From: Scortum barcoo
Lineage: Eukaryota > Chordata > Actinopteri > Centrarchiformes > Terapontidae
Direction of reading: 5' to 3'
DNA: 64,000 bases
Assembly (NCBI GenBank): GCA_023238725.1
Contig: CM041531.1
Location: 2,826,102-2,890,101, forward strand
Every line of letters starts with the position of its first letter. Positions within the stretch are counted from its first letter, which is position 1. Shown one piece after another: positions 50,301-58,139 of the stretch. The translations under genes and the position numbers were made by a program. Below the pieces are notes generated by a model. That model was not told where the DNA came from. It did not search any database and saw nothing but the letters and a program-made list of their open reading frames with translations.

Positions 50301-53211
50301 GTTTCCATCACGTGTTAGGTACCTGGTACCAGGTACTTTCAGTAAATACCTACTCGGCCGGCCGGTTCCAAGCGAGCTAAGTCGAGCCGAAAATGTGACG
50401 TCGGCAGACAGCAGGCCACTGATTGGCCAGGGCCTGACATCACTAGATGCGTCAGGAGAGCGACTACTTCGCTTCGTAAGAGTCAACCGCACCATTTTTA
50501 AAACGCAATAACAACAACCGAACACGATCAGAGATGGCTGCACAGAAATCAACCCCGCGGAGCAACGAACGAGGTGCAGACATTTCTTTGTCTGGTGGCC
50601 TCCATTGCTCCATAGTCGCTTTCTTGTTTGTGTCGCATAACAAATGACTTTCGCTGGAGTTTCGGCCGCGTTGTTACCACGGCGACCCCACCGTAGTGCT
50701 GCTGCTCCTTCACATCAAAAAGATCCAGTTGAGGTGGTTCAGGCATCTGATCAGGATGCTGCTGTTCCAGGCACGTCCAACAGGTAAGAGAACCTGGAGC
50801 AGACCAGAACATGCTGGCGGGGTTATATATCTCATCTGCCTCAGGATCCCCCCGGAGGAGCTTTACTGCATTGCTGGGAGGAGGGACATCTGGGCTACGT
50901 TACTTAGCCTGCTGCCCATGTGAACTGGCCCCAGCTTAGTGTAAAGAAAAAAGATGAATGGATGGATTGAACTTCCAGGTCCCTACCCCTCTATCTATAA
51001 GGAGGGGGTGTCAGTTTATTCCATTGCTTGGTTTCTTGGTGGTTGATTGTCTGCCATTGAGTCTGCTCTGAGTTAGCTCATGCGTGGTGGAGAGGAGGAG
51101 TGATTGATGATCCATCAGATAAGCTGTTCTGATTGGTTGTTCCGATTTAGGCGTGATGAAGCCAGAGGAACCTGAATTTTTTTCACAGATTACCTGTCTC
51201 ATCTTCTACCTTAGGACATAATAACAGTTTTGGCAGATTCGACTAAGTTACTTGTTACCTAGATCTGCTTTAAAAGCAGCATGTTTTTAAAAACTTTGCA
51301 AACTCTACTGGTTGACTCCACAGGTGGGGAAGCTAAAGTCACGTTTCCACTAAAGACTTAGGTATAGTACCTTTGGTATAGTGTATAGTACACTTGCCTG
51401 AAAGAAACTAAATCCTAGATATTTTTTGAGTTTTCACCACAGATAGTATTCTTAAATGTGGGGGTTATTACTGGATGATAATTGCATAACAGACGAAAAG
51501 CTGCAAAAAATTCTAAAATGAAAGAACGTTGTGCCACCTTTTCTTCTTTTCCTTTTAACGTTAGCCAGCTGTAGACTGGAGAAAAAAACATTTAATTTTT
51601 GGTGCCAATCAAAGTCTACACTGGCAGCGTCCTGCAGCTTTTGAGGTGCAATTTTTTTTGCATGTTGCTCACTGCATTTGAGTCTTTAACTGTTCCATTG
51701 TTTTTTACTGGCTCTTACATAACATATGCTTTAGTCATGATTTGATCTTCAGGCCTTAAATAATGTTTCTACATTTTAATCAGATTATGCAAGCTGCAAA
51801 TACTGAGTTTCTTTCATTTGAAGTAAGTGACAGAGAGCCGTTCTGGTACTACACTACACCTAGACATGTAAGTAGCTTTACAATTCTACTAACCAATCAG
51901 GGGACTGCAGTGTTTCTCACTCCACCTTTAAATATTAATTAATTATGTCAGTGTGTTAGGTGCCCCCATCCAAAACTTAACAAAAATACCTCACTAATGT
52001 GTAGTGAACTGAATTGCTTGCTGAAAAAATGGTTTAATAGTACATTCAAAATGACCTATGCCACAGCTGAGTAATAAAAATTTGTTTAACTTGGACCACA
52101 AAGGAGGCAAGAAGTTTATCCTTGTCCTGTTTCAGTACATCAGGGTTCCTACTGAAAATGTCATTGCAGCTGACATGGATGATCATGCTCCAGGTGAGGG
52201 GGTTTGAGTCTCCAATAATGAGCATGGTTGGAGGGGGAGTGGACAGTAAGGGAAACTGCGCCCTTGAGGACAGAATTGATGGATAAGTGTGGACAGAGAG
52301 GGGGGCGAGAGACCTTTGTGGTGCTTGTGTAAAATGCACTGTGGATGGAAGTTATGGCCAGTGGAGTGATCATGGGTGACAGTGAACTATGAGACCTACA
52401 TGACAACAAGGGAGATGGAGGAGGAGGCTGTGATTCGCCCTCCTGACAGGGGTAAGTCATGGAGGTTTAGGATATCATATCTATTTCCTAGATCTATGTT
52501 ATGGTTGCTTGGAGGTGTACGAGAGGAGCACCTCGCTCTCATGCTGCTGTGTGCATGTCTTGAATAATCCACTTACTTTGTGTCTGATGGTCCAGGTTCA
52601 TTACTGAAGTTCAGAGGAGACTCTTTGGACCAGTTACTCTTCAGAGACAGACAACTGGATCTTGGAGACTCTGCTCTCTCTGTCTGTTGGACTGAAGTCT
52701 GCAAACACCAAGATTTGGTTTTAGCTCTGGATTATAAAACAGATTTGGATACTAGAGCTTGTTCTAAAATGTGGAGGTTTGTCAGAGTGTTTATTAATAA
52801 TGTTTGGAGGTTACTTTAAGATGAAAACCTTCTTTGATCATGAAGCTTCATGTTAGTGTACAAATCTCTGGTTTATCAGTCAGGTGCAGACTGGAGTCTC
52901 TAACAGTGACAAACATGTGTATTGATGAAACTTTGATTGAGTTAGTCACAGCTCTCTTACTTTGTGTCCGATGGTTCAGGTTCATTACTGAAGTTCAGAG
53001 GAGACGCTCTGGACCAGTCACTCTTCATAGACAGACAGCTGGATCCTGCAGACTCTGATCTGTCCTCCTCTTCCTCCACACAAACACTCATCTTCTGATC
53101 TGAGGTCAGTCTGAGAGGTAAAACAGAGACACTGACTGTGAGCTCAGAACATTCAAGAAAAACTAATTTGTGTTTCACAAGACTGAGAGAACAGGAAGTC
53201 TTTCAACACAG

Positions 53212-53302
<91 letters not shown>

Positions 53303-53534
53303 ACAGTATACAGTATAATAAAGCAGCTCTCCACCTGGTCGTGATCTTTAAATCTGGGCTTGTTTTCTTTGGTTACTTTAATGTGAATTATTCAGCCAAT
53401 CAGCACTTTGTGTCCACAGATGAATCAAAGTGTTGAGTTCAGTCTCACATTTCTCTCCTCGACAGTCCTCAGGAAGAAAACTGACTCAGAGACTCTGACA
53501 GTGAAATAATAAACATGTTGGATTAATACTCACC
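32328..53534 (-). CDS. Fish NLR (RING, FISNA-NACHT, LRR), frame-broken in several exons
   Basis: Cytosolic innate-immune receptor of the expanded teleost NLRC3/NLRP12-like family. NACHT is an ATP-driven oligomerisation module and the LRRs are the sensing/regulatory region (family knowledge; no ligand can be inferred). Gene order is leader exon 53534, N-terminal exon 53091-52961, similar exon about 52680-52577, RING exon 48099-47861, FISNA-NACHT exon 45750-43858, LRR exons 41889-41708, 40495-40322, 39443-39259, 38568-38391, 37527-37351, 33995-33822 and 33192-33019, then possible tail exons. Exon phases agree across all junctions checked. Three LRR exons are intact at 174 nt; the NACHT, RING and other LRR exons carry small insertions that break frame. 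Large introns hold transposons. It may be a pseudogene, or intact in better sequence. I cannot give a specific gene symbol. Confidence 0.85.
33019..33192 (-). CDS. NLR LRR exon 7 (intact, 174 nt)
   Basis: Reads LRYCRLSEVSCVSLVLALK, SNPSHLRELDLSHNDLKDSG, then LADLLESPHCRLQTLR, and ends at CTGAG|gtcagt. It is the most diverged of the intact units and the last LRR on the gene. Confidence 0.85.
33822..33995 (-). CDS. NLR LRR exon 6 (intact, 174 nt)
   Basis: Open from acceptor to donor: LRCCWLSEISCASLASALK, SNPSHLRELDLSDKKLQDSG, VNLLCGFLESPQCRLQTLR. Donor CTGAG|gtcaga. It is separated from LRR exon 5 by a 3.4-kb intron loaded with a Gypsy relic, a SINE and a MITE. Confidence 0.85.
34293..34505 (+). 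mobile_element. tRNA-derived SINE, plus copy
   Basis: The tRNA-like head has A box GTGGCTCAGTCGGTAGAG and B box GGGTTTGATTCC, then a CT-rich body (CCTTTCCTGTCACTCTTC, CAGCTGTCCTATC) and AATAAAGGC with an A-rich tail. The same family occurs in reverse at about 57955-58139. Confidence 0.85.
34506..36172 (-). mobile_element. Gypsy-like LTR retrotransposon relic (pol)
   Basis: On the minus strand, around 35.72-35.45 kb, I read SPVVYVQKKNG, GIELKVCPRQPH- and LDQGKDYHQGFL-like pieces of Gypsy reverse transcriptase in several frames, then sequence like LTPKKCELFQV further on. It is broken by many stops, with no LTRs recognised. It lies in the NLR intron between LRR exons 5 and 6. Confidence 0.6.
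36173..36595 (+). mobile_element. MITE with CCTTTTCCACTAGTACC ends, copy 1
   Basis: The left end CCCTTTTTCACTAGCACC and right end, complement of CCCTTTTCCACTTGTACC, form terminal inverted repeats. The interior has CGACTCGACT-rich arms and GTTATGCGACACAAACACG. The style fits PIF/Harbinger-type MITEs. It sits inside the Gypsy relic. A second copy lies inverted at about 50240-50692. Confidence 0.7.
36596..37089 (-). other. Continuation of retroelement relic, otherwise nothing seen
   Basis: Sequence to the right of the MITE may belong to the same Gypsy relic (minus-strand pieces), but I could not assign a domain. Short frames here are shadows. Confidence 0.3.
37351..37527 (-). CDS. NLR LRR exon 5 (frame-broken internally)
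   Basis: Length is 177 nt. A 2-nt insertion after ELELS (AGTTTAACAAC) and a 1-nt T insertion near GGTTTTTCTGG compensate overall, but leave the segment between them out of frame with a stop. The start (LRGCRLSKISCASLASALK) and end (ESPHCRLQILR) are in the normal frame. Confidence 0.8.
38391..38568 (-). CDS. NLR LRR exon 4 (frame-broken)
   Basis: Length is 178 nt: one extra T (GCCTTCAGCTC) breaks frame after ISCDSLA, and an additional in-frame Asn codon lies in YNNNLQDSGV. After the break it reads LKSNPSHLRELDLNYNNN and ends CRLQTLR. Confidence 0.8.
39259..39443 (-). CDS. NLR LRR exon 3 (frame-broken)
   Basis: Begins LRRCSFSEISCVSLA. Length is 185 nt, 11 over the unit: one extra T in GCCTTCAGC, about 5 extra from a repeated GATTCA-like word (CAGATTCAGATTCAGG) and about 5 extra before TGGTTTTCTGG. 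Donor CTGAG|gtcagt. Confidence 0.8.
40322..40495 (-). CDS. NLR LRR exon 2 (intact, 174 nt)
   Basis: Encodes 58 residues: LRCCSLSEISCASLASALK, SNPSHLRELELSFNKLQGSG, then LLCGFLESPHCRLQTLR. The frame is open from acceptor to donor (CTGAG|gtcaga). It starts with one nucleotide that completes an Arg codon begun by the previous exon. Confidence 0.88.
40560..41700. other. NLR intron, nothing recognised
   Basis: AT-rich intron between LRR exons 1 and 2. No exon-like open frame and no clear repeat. Confidence 0.4.
41708..41889 (-). CDS. NLR LRR exon 1 (frame-broken)
   Basis: The acceptor ataacag leads to LSHCGLLETHCEVVASAL, the characteristic first LRR after NACHT, then SHLRELELS and LQDSGV. Length is 182 nt, against 174 in intact units: one extra in-frame Asn codon and about 5 extra nt (CCCAA) after GTGAA, which shift the second half out of frame. 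Confidence 0.8.
42005..42930 (-). mobile_element. Second Gypsy-like relic (gag and pol C-terminus)
   Basis: The minus strand near 42.75-42.64 kb reads LTFEQQKELLQL and QQQLELERLRSERR, a Gag-type coiled segment. Near 42.28-42.20 kb it reads KLCHLNLLKPYHS, the post-integrase phrase of Gypsy Pol (HxNxLKxY). The intervening pol is missing, so it is an internally deleted relic in the intron between the NACHT exon and LRR exon 1. Confidence 0.5.
42931..43857. other. NLR intron, nothing recognised
   Basis: AT-rich, no coding signal, no named repeat. Confidence 0.4.
43858..45750 (-). CDS. FISNA-NACHT exon with eight small insertions
   Basis: The acceptor is cggcag at 45751 and the donor GCTCT|gtaagt at 43857. 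In pieces I read the FISNA region (EVLYEYKISLRRRCEHVTEG), the Walker A region (GVGKTFSVQKFTLDWAEGL), Walker B (LLFIFDGLDESRLSL), ALVWITSRPAAANQIPP, the winged helix (HIMCQIPVFCWITAT), and the C-terminal helices up to MSEEVLDELDLN. Length is 1893 nt. Compared with the family consensus I count insertions of 2, 5, 1, 1, 1, 1, 2 and 1 nt, near 45514, 45455, 45005, 44634, 44565, 44535, 44356 and 43938. Their sum, 14, is exactly what restores the expected phase (1879 nt). Walker A is out of frame in the direct translation because of the 5-nt insertion just before it. Confidence 0.88.
46251..47637 (+). mobile_element. Tc1-mariner element with decayed transposase
   Basis: The terminal inverted repeats AGGTCAAAAGTTATAGAACA (left) and, in complement, TGGTCAAAAGTTTTAGAACA (right) continue into CCCCCATTT..CCAG, flanked by TA on each side. 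Between them are transposase pieces: VKRHLETGG (helix-turn-helix), RPGRPK (AT-hook-like), WTDESKYELF (catalytic Asp region) and PLSWFGMNW. Many stops and frame changes show an old, dead copy. It lies in the NLR intron between the RING and NACHT exons. Confidence 0.9.
47861..48099 (-). CDS. NLR RING-finger exon with two frame breaks
   Basis: After acceptor cttcacag the exon reads KRKRSHVSVEEQPSCCASC, then CGHWFCRQC, giving the first zinc ligands of a RING. An extra 2 nt after CIS (ATCAGCCCTCATAC) shifts frame, so the expected YWDQSASSGDSSCPQC reads in another frame. An extra A after ...RSRT restores it to RAGLQTASQ. The final Cys-x2-Cys pair is therefore lost from the direct translation. Donor: CAAA|gtaaga. 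Net extra length is 3 nt. Confidence 0.8.
48650..48760 (-). repeat. CT-rich interspersed repeat, copy 2
   Basis: A short copy of the family seen at 500-850 (minus) and 56.5 kb (plus). It shares GACAGGTGAGGAGACTAAC and GTGAAAGTAATCAGG. Confidence 0.5.
48930..49200 (-). mobile_element. LINE reverse-transcriptase fragment (minus)
   Basis: The minus strand reads KNYLFERRQYVKLG, then GILQGKILAPLLFAIYINNI and, after one stop, LYADDTIVNCIADS. YADD is the RT catalytic motif and ILQGKILAPLLF matches the VPQGSILGPLLF block of L2/Rex-like LINEs. It is degraded and lacks ends. Confidence 0.65.
49640..50238 (+). mobile_element. LINE fragment, endonuclease part (plus)
   Basis: In shifting plus frames I read SLTVVGAYAVQ, then D/F-x-HSYGQ/DGETWRG-like phrases and GVTGRNGLSELNLS, and DFCARHG. 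These are the endonuclease core of a fish non-LTR element with ORF2 near the APE domain. It is disrupted by stops. Its continuation resumes at 50693 after a MITE. Confidence 0.55.
50239..50692 (-). mobile_element. MITE copy 2, inverted and truncated, inside a LINE relic
   Basis: The left edge CCCCTTTTCCACTAGTACC equals one end of the 36.2-kb MITE. The interior matches that element in reverse (GTTATGCGACACAAACA in complement, CCAGACAAAGAAATGTCTGC in complement). The expected second inverted end is missing at 50692, where LINE sequence resumes. Confidence 0.65.
50693..50970 (+). mobile_element. LINE 3' end (plus)
   Basis: Reads KKIQLRWFRHLIRM and later GIPPEEL-like RIPPEELY. This is the conserved C-terminus of fish LINE reverse transcriptases, which in intact copies ends a few codons before an ATGGATGG-type tail. 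Here ATGAATGGATGG follows at about 50950. Confidence 0.65.
50971..52045. other. NLR intron, nothing certain
   Basis: Around 51.34-51.86 kb, phrases like GTTTCCACTAAAGACTTAGG may mark another MITE, but I found no matching end. No exon seen. Confidence 0.3.
52046..52460 (-). mobile_element. LINE ORF1 (esterase-type) fragment
   Basis: The minus strand reads PPTMLIIGDS and then MIIHVSCNDIF. The GDS and HVGTND-like words are typical of the SGNH-esterase ORF1 protein of CR1/L2-type LINEs. An extended open frame of about 97 codons remains. It is intronic to the NLR gene. Confidence 0.5.
52577..52680 (-). CDS. Second, paralogous N-terminal exon
   Basis: Reads AESPRSSCLSLKSNWSKESP and LNFSNEPGPSDTK, clearly a diverged copy of the 53.0-kb exon, and ends in donor ACAAA|gtaagt at 52576. 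In this family such exons occur in series, so both can be spliced in. The acceptor position is uncertain (several AGs near 52680). Confidence 0.65.
52961..53091 (-). CDS. NLR N-terminal exon
   Basis: The ATG at 53091 begins an acidic peptide (MSVCVEEEEDRSES...) and continues SSCLSMKSDWS and LNFSNEPEPSDTK, a signature of the first coding exon in fish NLRC3-like proteins. The donor is ACAAA|gtaaga at 52960. The acceptor is just upstream (gacctcag). The last two bases (AA) join an A from a following exon to give Lys, in phase with both the 52.6-kb exon type and the RING exon. Confidence 0.75.
53217..53298. repeat. (CA)n microsatellite, 82 bp
   Basis: Forty-one uninterrupted CA units in the NLR intron between the leader exon and the N-terminal exon. 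The long His-Thr open frame here is a shadow of this repeat. Confidence 0.97.
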
Positions 53535-53640
53535 CTGCCTAGATCTTCAGTTTTCCTTCTTCTGTTCTGTTGACTCAAAATGGAGACTGAACTGAATGAA
53601 CACTTCCAGTTTTAGGTTTCTGTCCTTGTTTCATGAAACC
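53534..53640 (-). other. NLR 5' untranslated first exon
   Basis: The minus strand ends in a strong donor (GGCAGG|gtgagt, donor from 53533). It carries GTTTCATGAAAC and GGAAGTGTTCATTC phrases of the kind I associate with the leader of this gene family. The start is not defined; I see no TATA box. GGGAGGGGCC lies just upstream. Confidence 0.45.
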
Positions 53641-53689
53641 GGATCACTTGCTTAGAGTGGCCCCTCCCTTTACACTTAGGTGAGTTTAA

Positions 53690-53711
53690 GTGTGTGTGTG
53701 TGTGTGTGTGG
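53690..53711. repeat. (GT)n microsatellite
   Basis: About 11 GT units upstream of the NLR leader exon. Confidence 0.9.
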
Positions 53712-56490
53712 TGCTCACACAGATTCATAGTTAATGGTGTTGGTTTATGAGCGTCTCTTGGTCTGAAGAGTTAAACATTAAACTGGGTCAAAATGCTGGT
53801 ATGTTTTCTCATCTTTTCTTTAAACAATGTAAAAAAATTTTTCCCTTTAAACTCAAAGTACTTTTTTTCTTTTACAAACTTACAAGAAACACAAAATTCA
53901 TCTCCTTCATGCGACACTGGATCTGGACCTTTCTTGGGGGCAGTAACCCAGAAAACAATCTAGATTTCCCCTTTTAACACTTTCACATCCCACAGTCCAG
54001 TTTTCATCCTGAAGTACACTGGTGACACTGTAACAGGTTTCATATCCAACAACAAGGAGCACAGTTAGTGAGAGCAGATAATAAAGTCGTCCCCGACCCA
54101 TCAGACACAGCGCCCCCCAACACTGAAATTCCAACACACAGATTAATTTAAGTTTCTTCACACACACATCAGCAACACACTCAAATAGAGTTTGAACTAC
54201 ATCACCGAACAACACCAGAGAAGACTTTTCTCTCACAGACAACTCAAGAAAATCAAAGTCAAATGAGGACTCTTTTATTCAGCCGTCATTCAAAAACTCA
54301 TCTTTCTCTGTAACAGTCTGACATATCAGCTCAGACAACAGACTCTACGTATTACCATCACACAGAAATAAGCATCCCATTTTCTAAATAATATACCTGG
54401 AAATCTTTGTTAGTTAACAACACTTGCAGCATTTTTTTACTCCTATTAGACTTTCCTAAATTGATAAAAAAAAATATTTTAAGTCTGTCACAGCTATTTT
54501 TTATAACTGAATGATGGTAGCCAGAATATTAAACCAGTCATATTTTTGTATATATGAAATTTATAGTGCTACAATGGGTTTACACTCACTGTGTGCTGAT
54601 CTGTGTGTCAGTGTGGGGGTTGCAAGACCTTGAAGAATGACACACAAAACCTAAAAGTCTGCGCTATTGAAGTCTGGATAGTGAAAGAGGGCAGGAACTG
54701 AAACGACAGGAGATGTTAGTCTTTCAAAATAAAACTGGAAATACAGTATGCACAGCTTAGCAGGATGTTACATTATTAAAGACAACAGGAGAGAGATGAC
54801 AGAGAGATGACCTTCAGACTATCAGGCTGCAACAAGAACCACATATTTCATATCCAACTGCACCTCCAACTAAGACAAATTATTTTTAATCCATTTAATG
54901 TTTTAAATTATTATGTGCAAGATAGGTGAGTTTTCATTTTAAATTTTATTAAACAGTTGTTTTGTTGTGCAGTCAAAACCTCAACCTGCTTTATTTCATT
55001 ATGAGACGTTCGCTGTGATTGTTGGTTCTCACTTTTATTTCGTAAAAGAGTAAAGAGAGACTGTATGTGTAAAGAAACGAGTGTGTGTGTGTCTTTGTGT
55101 CAAGGTCATAGAGACATACGGTTAATACAAAGACTCATGTGGCGTGGACCAACAGTGCAGCTGTTGTTTGGAGAACAGACCACACAGATGAGATAAAACA
55201 TTTCAGCCCTTCCTCAGAAGCCAAACAAAAAAAAAAACCCACGCTGCATACAAATGACTTTTTTTCCTCTCTGATTTCACCACCCAAAACATCACCTGTC
55301 ATCCAGCATGACAGCTTGTCTATCTCAAATCACCGTCTACCACCAGTGAAATTGAGATTCTTGCTGTGTCTTGTCCTCTGCAAAAAGACGTTTCGGGGAT
55401 ATAAAGAAACCCTCCCTGTCTCGTTTGCTGGAGAGACGTGGAGCGGTGAGTTGTGAGTTAAGTCGGTGCGAGCTCTGTCGCTGTCCATTACCTCAGCGTG
55501 TTCCCCTGTCACATGTGATAGGCACAGCGATCCCCGCCGTGGGCGCCTGATGTATGAACCCTGACAGGCCTCCGGAGGAGTTGCAAGCATGAAGGACTCT
55601 GGGTAAAAGAAAGGTCGCCCACTGGGGCTTCGTACAAGCAGGGGGTAGATTTGTGTCTCTGTGAGCTGCTGTGATTGAAAGAGTGCTGGAAACACTGCAT
55701 TTAATTTAAAGCTGTGGGAAAAAGTGAGTTTGAGATCTGGATTCTGCAGAGAGGAACGTTTCTTTATAATAAGATGGAGAAGACACCATGATTTACTTCA
55801 TATTGTTGCAGGAAGGTGTGAATCTTTTTAACTTACATGTAAAACATTTTATAGTAATCTCAACATTTTACAATGCTGGATTACAGTCTTCCTCTGCTAA
55901 AAACACATGTTTTCAGTAGCAGTTACCTCCTGTAGATTTGAAATGTGGCTCTGGAAACCTTGAAGCTTTTCCATGGTCAACAGCTGCACAATAGTTTTAT
56001 TTACTGACCCAGCTTCAGTTTCACTTCTCAAACCACGCATGCAGCATTACTGGAACTGGACCTGCCTGCAAACCAAGTCATCATGACAGAGGCAAGTAAC
56101 ATATGTTGGTGAAAATATTAATATCAGATGTCACAGCTGTCTTGTTATTTCGCTAATTAGCTGGTTACCTTGTTTTGGCTTGAATACGATCTTCATTACT
56201 GCCGTCTCACCTCTGCTGGTTATAGATTTGGTTCTATACTTTACACTGACATATAAAGTTGATATTGTGAACATGTTGGCGACACATATATTTAGACATC
56301 CAGCAGACAAACCAAAAAAACACTGACGAAAAGATGTTAAAACCCTCCACAGAGCTGAGTGTTCACATCACTTAACTGAATCATTTACAGTATGCTTATT
56401 TAAGAAAAATGCTTCATTTTAGACACGTTTTCTGGATTATTAGTCATTTATTTCAGTGATAAGAAAACATGGTGGACTCCAGATTTTCCA
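53712..56490. other. Intergenic NLR-CD82, no gene seen
   Basis: Open frames at 53.9-54.24 (minus), 55.1-55.46 (plus) and 55.3-55.7 kb (minus) lack family resemblance, splice partners or composition unlike neighbours. No RNA gene recognised. Confidence 0.4.
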
Positions 56491-56494
56491 TCAC

Positions 56495-56825
56495 TTGCTG
56501 TCATGGTCCAGTGTTTCCTGGTGTTTCCCCTGGTGTTTTTTGTGATCCTGTTTGTTTTGTGTTTGTTATTTCTCATTTCTTCATTATTCTTGTTTTTGTC
56601 TGTTTTCACTTTTGTCATGCACACTTCCTGTTTATTTTGTATTCTTACCTCTCCTCACGACATCAGACACTTTACTTCCTGTTCTTGTGTGTTTCCCTCC
56701 TCTTTGATTACCTGCTGATTAGTTTCCTCACCTGTCTCCACTTCTCCATCAGCCACACTACATATATCAGCCTCCCTTTCTTTGTTCTTTGACAGTTTGT
56801 CTTCGTATCGTTACTGTTTTGTTTC
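56495..56825 (+). repeat. CT-rich interspersed repeat, copy 3
   Basis: The longest clear copy: CAGTGTTTCCTGGTGTTTCC, TGTTTATTTTGTATTCTTAC and CTGATTAGTTTCCTCACCTG. Same family as 500-850 and 48.7 kb, in the opposite orientation. The 107-codon frame is a shadow. Confidence 0.55.
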
Positions 56826-57324
56826 TGTGCAACAGGAACTTTATTAAGACTTTATTAGTACCTACACATCTAACTGCACCTTTCAGCGGCTTCATAAAAC
56901 CACTATCATCAACATTAACTCTTCCTCTGGTCTGTCTTGCATTTGGCGTCCACCCTGCTCCACAGATAACATTTAGTCTTTGCATTTTTTCTACGACTAT
57001 TTCACTTAAATGAAGGAAACAAAGCTCATTTTGTATTAAGTTTCTCATACACGTGTGCTGGATGTGGTTTCCATCTGTGGTAAAAAGCCACAGACGTAAA
57101 GATTCTACATATTCAGTGTACTTGGAGAAAAACACCATCACGCTGTCTGACTGTTAAAAAAAGAAATGTATTCATCACCAACAAAACTGTGTGAAGGGAC
57201 ACTCATTCTTGTTCGTAAAAAATGTATGTATTCACTGTCAGTGTTGATGTTTCACTGCATGGTGACGCTTGACTGCTCAATGAGGTTCAAGGTGACGAGA
57301 TGGAAAAACAACACACTTAAAAAA

Positions 57325-57500
57325 CAGTGATGGAGGAAATATTCACATCTTTTATTTCAGAAAATTAATATGTATGTAAGTAAAGTCACTAAAGCTGTCA
57401 GATAAAAGTAGTGGAGTAGAAGTATAAAGTAGCATGAAAAGAAAAGACTCAGGACCTCAGATTTCTACTTAAGTGCAGTACCTGAGTAACTGTACTGCTT
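57325..57500 (+). repeat. Fragment of the AGTACTTTTA-type repeat
   Basis: GTGATGGAGGAAATATTCAC, AAAGTAGTGGAGTAGAAGTA and TACTTAAGTGCAGTACCTGA mark a fragment of the element that hosts the hAT at 24.7-28.6 kb. Confidence 0.55.
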
Positions 57501-57645
57501 AAAACACACATACGCCTCCACCTTAAAGATGAAATGAGCTTTCTGCAACATTTCACTGCAAATATTAAACATTGTTGGAAAAATAGAGAAACACAAACGT
57601 TCGCTCTCATGCAGAACAAATCTTCGTGCTCTGAACAGTGATAGT

Positions 57646-57690
57646 GGAGGAGGAGGAGGAAGAGGAGGAGGAGGAGGAGGAGGAGGAAGA
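57646..57690. repeat. (GGA)n microsatellite
   Basis: GGA/GAA triplets over about 45 bp. The poly-proline and poly-leucine frames on the opposite strand are shadows. Confidence 0.9.
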
Positions 57691-57954
57691 CTTCTGGGTC
57701 TCCACACATGCAGAATAACAAACACGCTGCCTGCTGTTGGAAAGACTCCTGGGAGACGGTGTGGACATGTACAGCTACATCAATAACTCCAAGAGAGGTC
57801 CTTCATGCCACGCTGGTTTCTCCTGTACATGCAGCAGAAACAGTGTCGAGCTTAAAGCCCAAAGGACACAAAGAAATGACTCACACTGCATTTCAAGGAC
57901 CAAACTATGAAAACACAACCTCCACGCAGCAGCAGGAGCCTCCACAACCTGCAC

Positions 57955-58139
57955 CGGTTACCCTTTATTATTCATAGGACAGCTGAAGAGTGACAGGAAA
58001 GGTGGGAGAGAGAGAGAGAGGGACGACACGCAGCAAATGGGCCCCAGGAGACGGGAATCGAACCCCAGGCCGCTGCAGTGGGACTCATGGGCTCATACAT
58101 GGGCCTGCGCTCTACCAACTTGAGCCACCTGCACGCCCC
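57955..58139 (-). mobile_element. tRNA-derived SINE, minus copy
   Basis: On the minus strand: A box GTGGCTCAAGTTGGTAGAGC, B box GGGGTTCGATTCC, then CCCATTTGCTGCGTGTCGTC, a CT-rich body with a longer CT run, and TGTCCTATGAATAATAAAGG. Same family as 34.3 kb. Confidence 0.85.

Noticed and set aside
53170..53436. His-Thr repeat protein
   Set aside because: Direct translation of the (CA)n microsatellite.
53907..54242. 111-codon minus-strand open frame upstream of the NLR
   Set aside because: Has a hydrophobic stretch but no known domain, no partner exon and no support from phase; treated as chance.
55139..55695. Overlapping plus and minus frames of about 110 codons
   Set aside because: No family match, antisense to each other, no splice context.
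57449..57725. Poly-Pro / poly-Leu open frames
   Set aside because: Translation of the (GGA)n array on the opposite strand.
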